DNA of 21,097 bases from Boothiomyces macroporosus (taxonomy: Eukaryota > Chytridiomycota > Chytridiomycetes > Rhizophydiales > Terramycetaceae), in the NCBI GenBank assembly GCA_027604185.1, contig JADGKB010000176.1, positions 1 to 21,097 of the forward strand, written 5' to 3'. The position numbers were made by a program, and so were the translations under genes. Each line of letters starts with the position of its first letter. The stretch's first letter is position 1. Of this stretch, positions 19,169 through 21,097 are shown in pieces. A model generated the notes under the pieces. That model worked only from the letters and a program-made list of their open reading frames with translations, was not told the DNA's origin and made no database searches.

Positions 19169-21097
19169 TTAGATTTCAGGTTGCACACTGGTATGATTTT
19201 CTTCAATTGTTGCTGCCTGCACCGCTTGATCAATGGTTCGGAATATAAACTGTTTGGCAAACGCGGTTTGGTTACCGTATTTTTCTAGGCGGTCTTGCTC
19301 AATGACTCTGCTAGACCTTACTACATTAAAATCTGGGTTTTCAGCATTTGCTACCACTGGAGTGATTTCATGATTTGGCTTTAGGAGGTTGATAAAGTAG
19401 ACCAGGATATGTTCAAAGTGTGGGCGAACATGAGCAAAATAGAATGGAACCCTTTTACCAGCGTAATTCTCCACATCCTTTCTAATGTCTACCAAAGTTT
19501 GTAAGCCAGTAGCATCAATGTTGTTTACTGCCGAGAAATCAAAGATGACAGCTTCCAATACTGGTAAATCTTTCGAAGTAGAATCCCATACACCTTCAGC
19601 ATCAAGCTTGACTCTTGGTTCTGATTCGCACCACAGTCTTTCCACCGTGTCTTTGCCGTTGTACTTTGTGTGTTTTTGGATTTCAGCATTCACATAGTTT
19701 GTGATGTAGTTTGCATTTGGATATGTAAGCGCCTCTTCGATTCTGAATACCAAAATACCAGGTGGTGGCGGAGAAGCCTTGACTTCATCATCATCTTGCT
19801 TCAAGGTTTCAAACCCAGTCCATCCACCAGCACTATCTCTAACCAAAGTATATGCATTTGGGCGAGCAACTCGGTACAGAACAACCAACAATGCAAATAG
19901 CACACTCGTATAAATTGCTACTTCTATGGAAAAGAATATAGTAATGACAAAAGCAATGACAAAAGAGAGGAAGTCGTAAAACTCGATATTCCAGAGTTCC
20001 ACAAGCAAGGCTGGACGACTTATAAGATCAGTGATCGCGCCAATAATAATTGCAGACAAGGCAGCACTAGGAATATAGTAAAATGCAGGTGTGATGATAT
20101 AGATGGCTAATAGTACAATCAGAGCAGTAACAAGGCCAGCTGCTGGAGTTTTCACCCCTGACCTTGATTTGATTGATGAACGAGAGAATGACCCAGTTGC
20201 AGCAAAACCGCCAAAGAATGGACCAAGCAAATTGGTTACACCCAGTGCAATGATTTCTTGGTTGGCATCTGCACGATATCCATTCAACCTTCCAAATGAC
20301 TTTGTAACAGCGACGTGTTCCAGGACACTAACGAGTAGTACCGATACAGCAGTTGGAGCGATACTACTGAAATGGGAGAGATCGGGAACATGGATATAAT
20401 TCAATCCAGTTGGAACTGTGCCAACAACATTGAAATTTGGTTTGGAATGATGTGAATTTACTGCCCAACTGATCAGTGTAAATAAGACTATGGTAATGGC
20501 ATTTGCAGAATGGCCAATCCAAATTGCGGATTTGTACCCCTTCTTCACTAACAGAAATGTGATTATCCGGAATATTACTAGCAATGCTAAAGTAGACAGC
20601 CCAATGACAATATCAAAGTTGATGTTGTTAAAGGCCGACACGGTGTTGTAAAGTACTAGATAAGCAGCATCGTTGGTGTTGATGTTTGGAATTCCAAACA
20701 ATCCTGCTATCTGTCCAATAATAATCTGAATAGCTGCGCCAGAAGTGAATCCAGCAATGACTGGGACTGGAATGAGATCGACAATGATTCCGAGTCTCAA
20801 GAACCCTATCACCAGTTGGTATATTCCGGTAATAAATGCCAAAGTAACCGAATAGGAGACAATGTCAATCCCCAGTCCTTTGGCATTTGCTGCAAGGAGT
20901 TGACCAGATAGTTGAGACAGTACAGCAGTTGGGCCAATAGTCACATCCTTGGAAGTGGCAAATAGAAAGTAGAGCACTACACCGACAAAGGAAGTGTATA
21001 ACCCATGTTGAAGAGGAACGCCAGCAAGCTTGGCATAGGCAAGGGACTTGAATTAGCGATAACATACCTGCGGTATAACCAACATCCCGACTGTAAC
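19169..21097 (-). CDS. SulP-family (SLC26-like) sulfate/anion transporter with STAS domain, 5' end outside the window
   Basis: Visible exons on the minus strand are 21097-21068 and 21046-19169, with a 21-nt intron between (21067-21047) that contains an in-frame stop. The join gives 'VTVGMLVIPQ' followed by 'SLAYAKLAGVPLQHGLYTSF', the SulP signature of the first membrane helices. About 635 residues are seen; the N-terminal tail and part of helix 1 are cut off at the edge. About ten further hydrophobic helices follow, with 'TSKDVTIGPTAVLS', 'PVPVIAGFTSGAA' and 'GSFSRSSIKSRSGVKTPAAG', all typical of SulP. A cytosolic STAS domain ends the protein ('AVIFDFSAVNNIDATGLQTL', coded near 19510-19560). 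It should carry sulfate or a related anion across the plasma or vacuolar membrane with protons. The exact substrate cannot be read from sequence. The stop is 28 nt from the RUN-domain gene's stop. Confidence 0.93.

Overview
This is a compact, gene-dense nuclear window from a eukaryote, most probably a zoosporic (flagellated) early-diverging fungus or a close holomycotan relative. A giant fungal-type DUF3712/Tag1-like membrane protein argues for a fungal lineage. A clear CEP164 homologue (a distal-appendage protein needed for cilia) argues that the lineage makes a cilium or flagellum. No species can be named from the sequence. No rRNA, tRNA, CRISPR array or mobile element was recognised.

The most striking property is splicing. 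Fifteen introns can be placed because they restore reading frame, and in most cases conserved family motifs. All are 19-23 nt long, with a mode of 20. All begin with GTA and end with AG, and most have a branch-like CTAAT, CTGAC, TTAAC or CTAAC a few bases before the AG.

Layout: (1) 165-1986 +, neurochondrin-like protein with two introns; (2) 1994-2818 -, AlkB-like 2OG-Fe(II) dioxygenase; (3) about 3075-3407 +, a doubtful small gene; (4) 3621-12058 +, a 2791-residue type II membrane protein built from about a dozen units of roughly 160 residues, with three introns; (5) 12290-13579 +, CRAL-TRIO (Sec14-like) protein with a C-terminal membrane anchor, two introns; (6) 13573-14606 -, aldose 1-epimerase, one introns-containing gene; (7) 14712-17635 +, CEP164-like WW/coiled-coil protein, four introns; (8) 17637-18002 -, unrecognised 121-residue protein; (9) 18282-19140 +, RUN-domain/coiled-coil protein, two introns; (10) 19169->21097 -, SulP sulfate-type transporter with STAS domain, cut by the right edge, one intron seen.

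Genes mostly alternate in strand. Convergent partners lie 7 nt apart, overlap by 7 nt, lie 1 nt apart, or lie 28 nt apart, so neighbouring mRNAs must overlap at their 3' ends. Divergent partners share intergenic regions as short as 105 nt. The genes do not form one pathway. They cover membrane and lipid traffic (CRAL-TRIO, RUN, DUF3712), cilium assembly (CEP164), sugar metabolism (mutarotase), anion uptake (SulP) and nucleic-acid or protein hydroxylation (AlkB).
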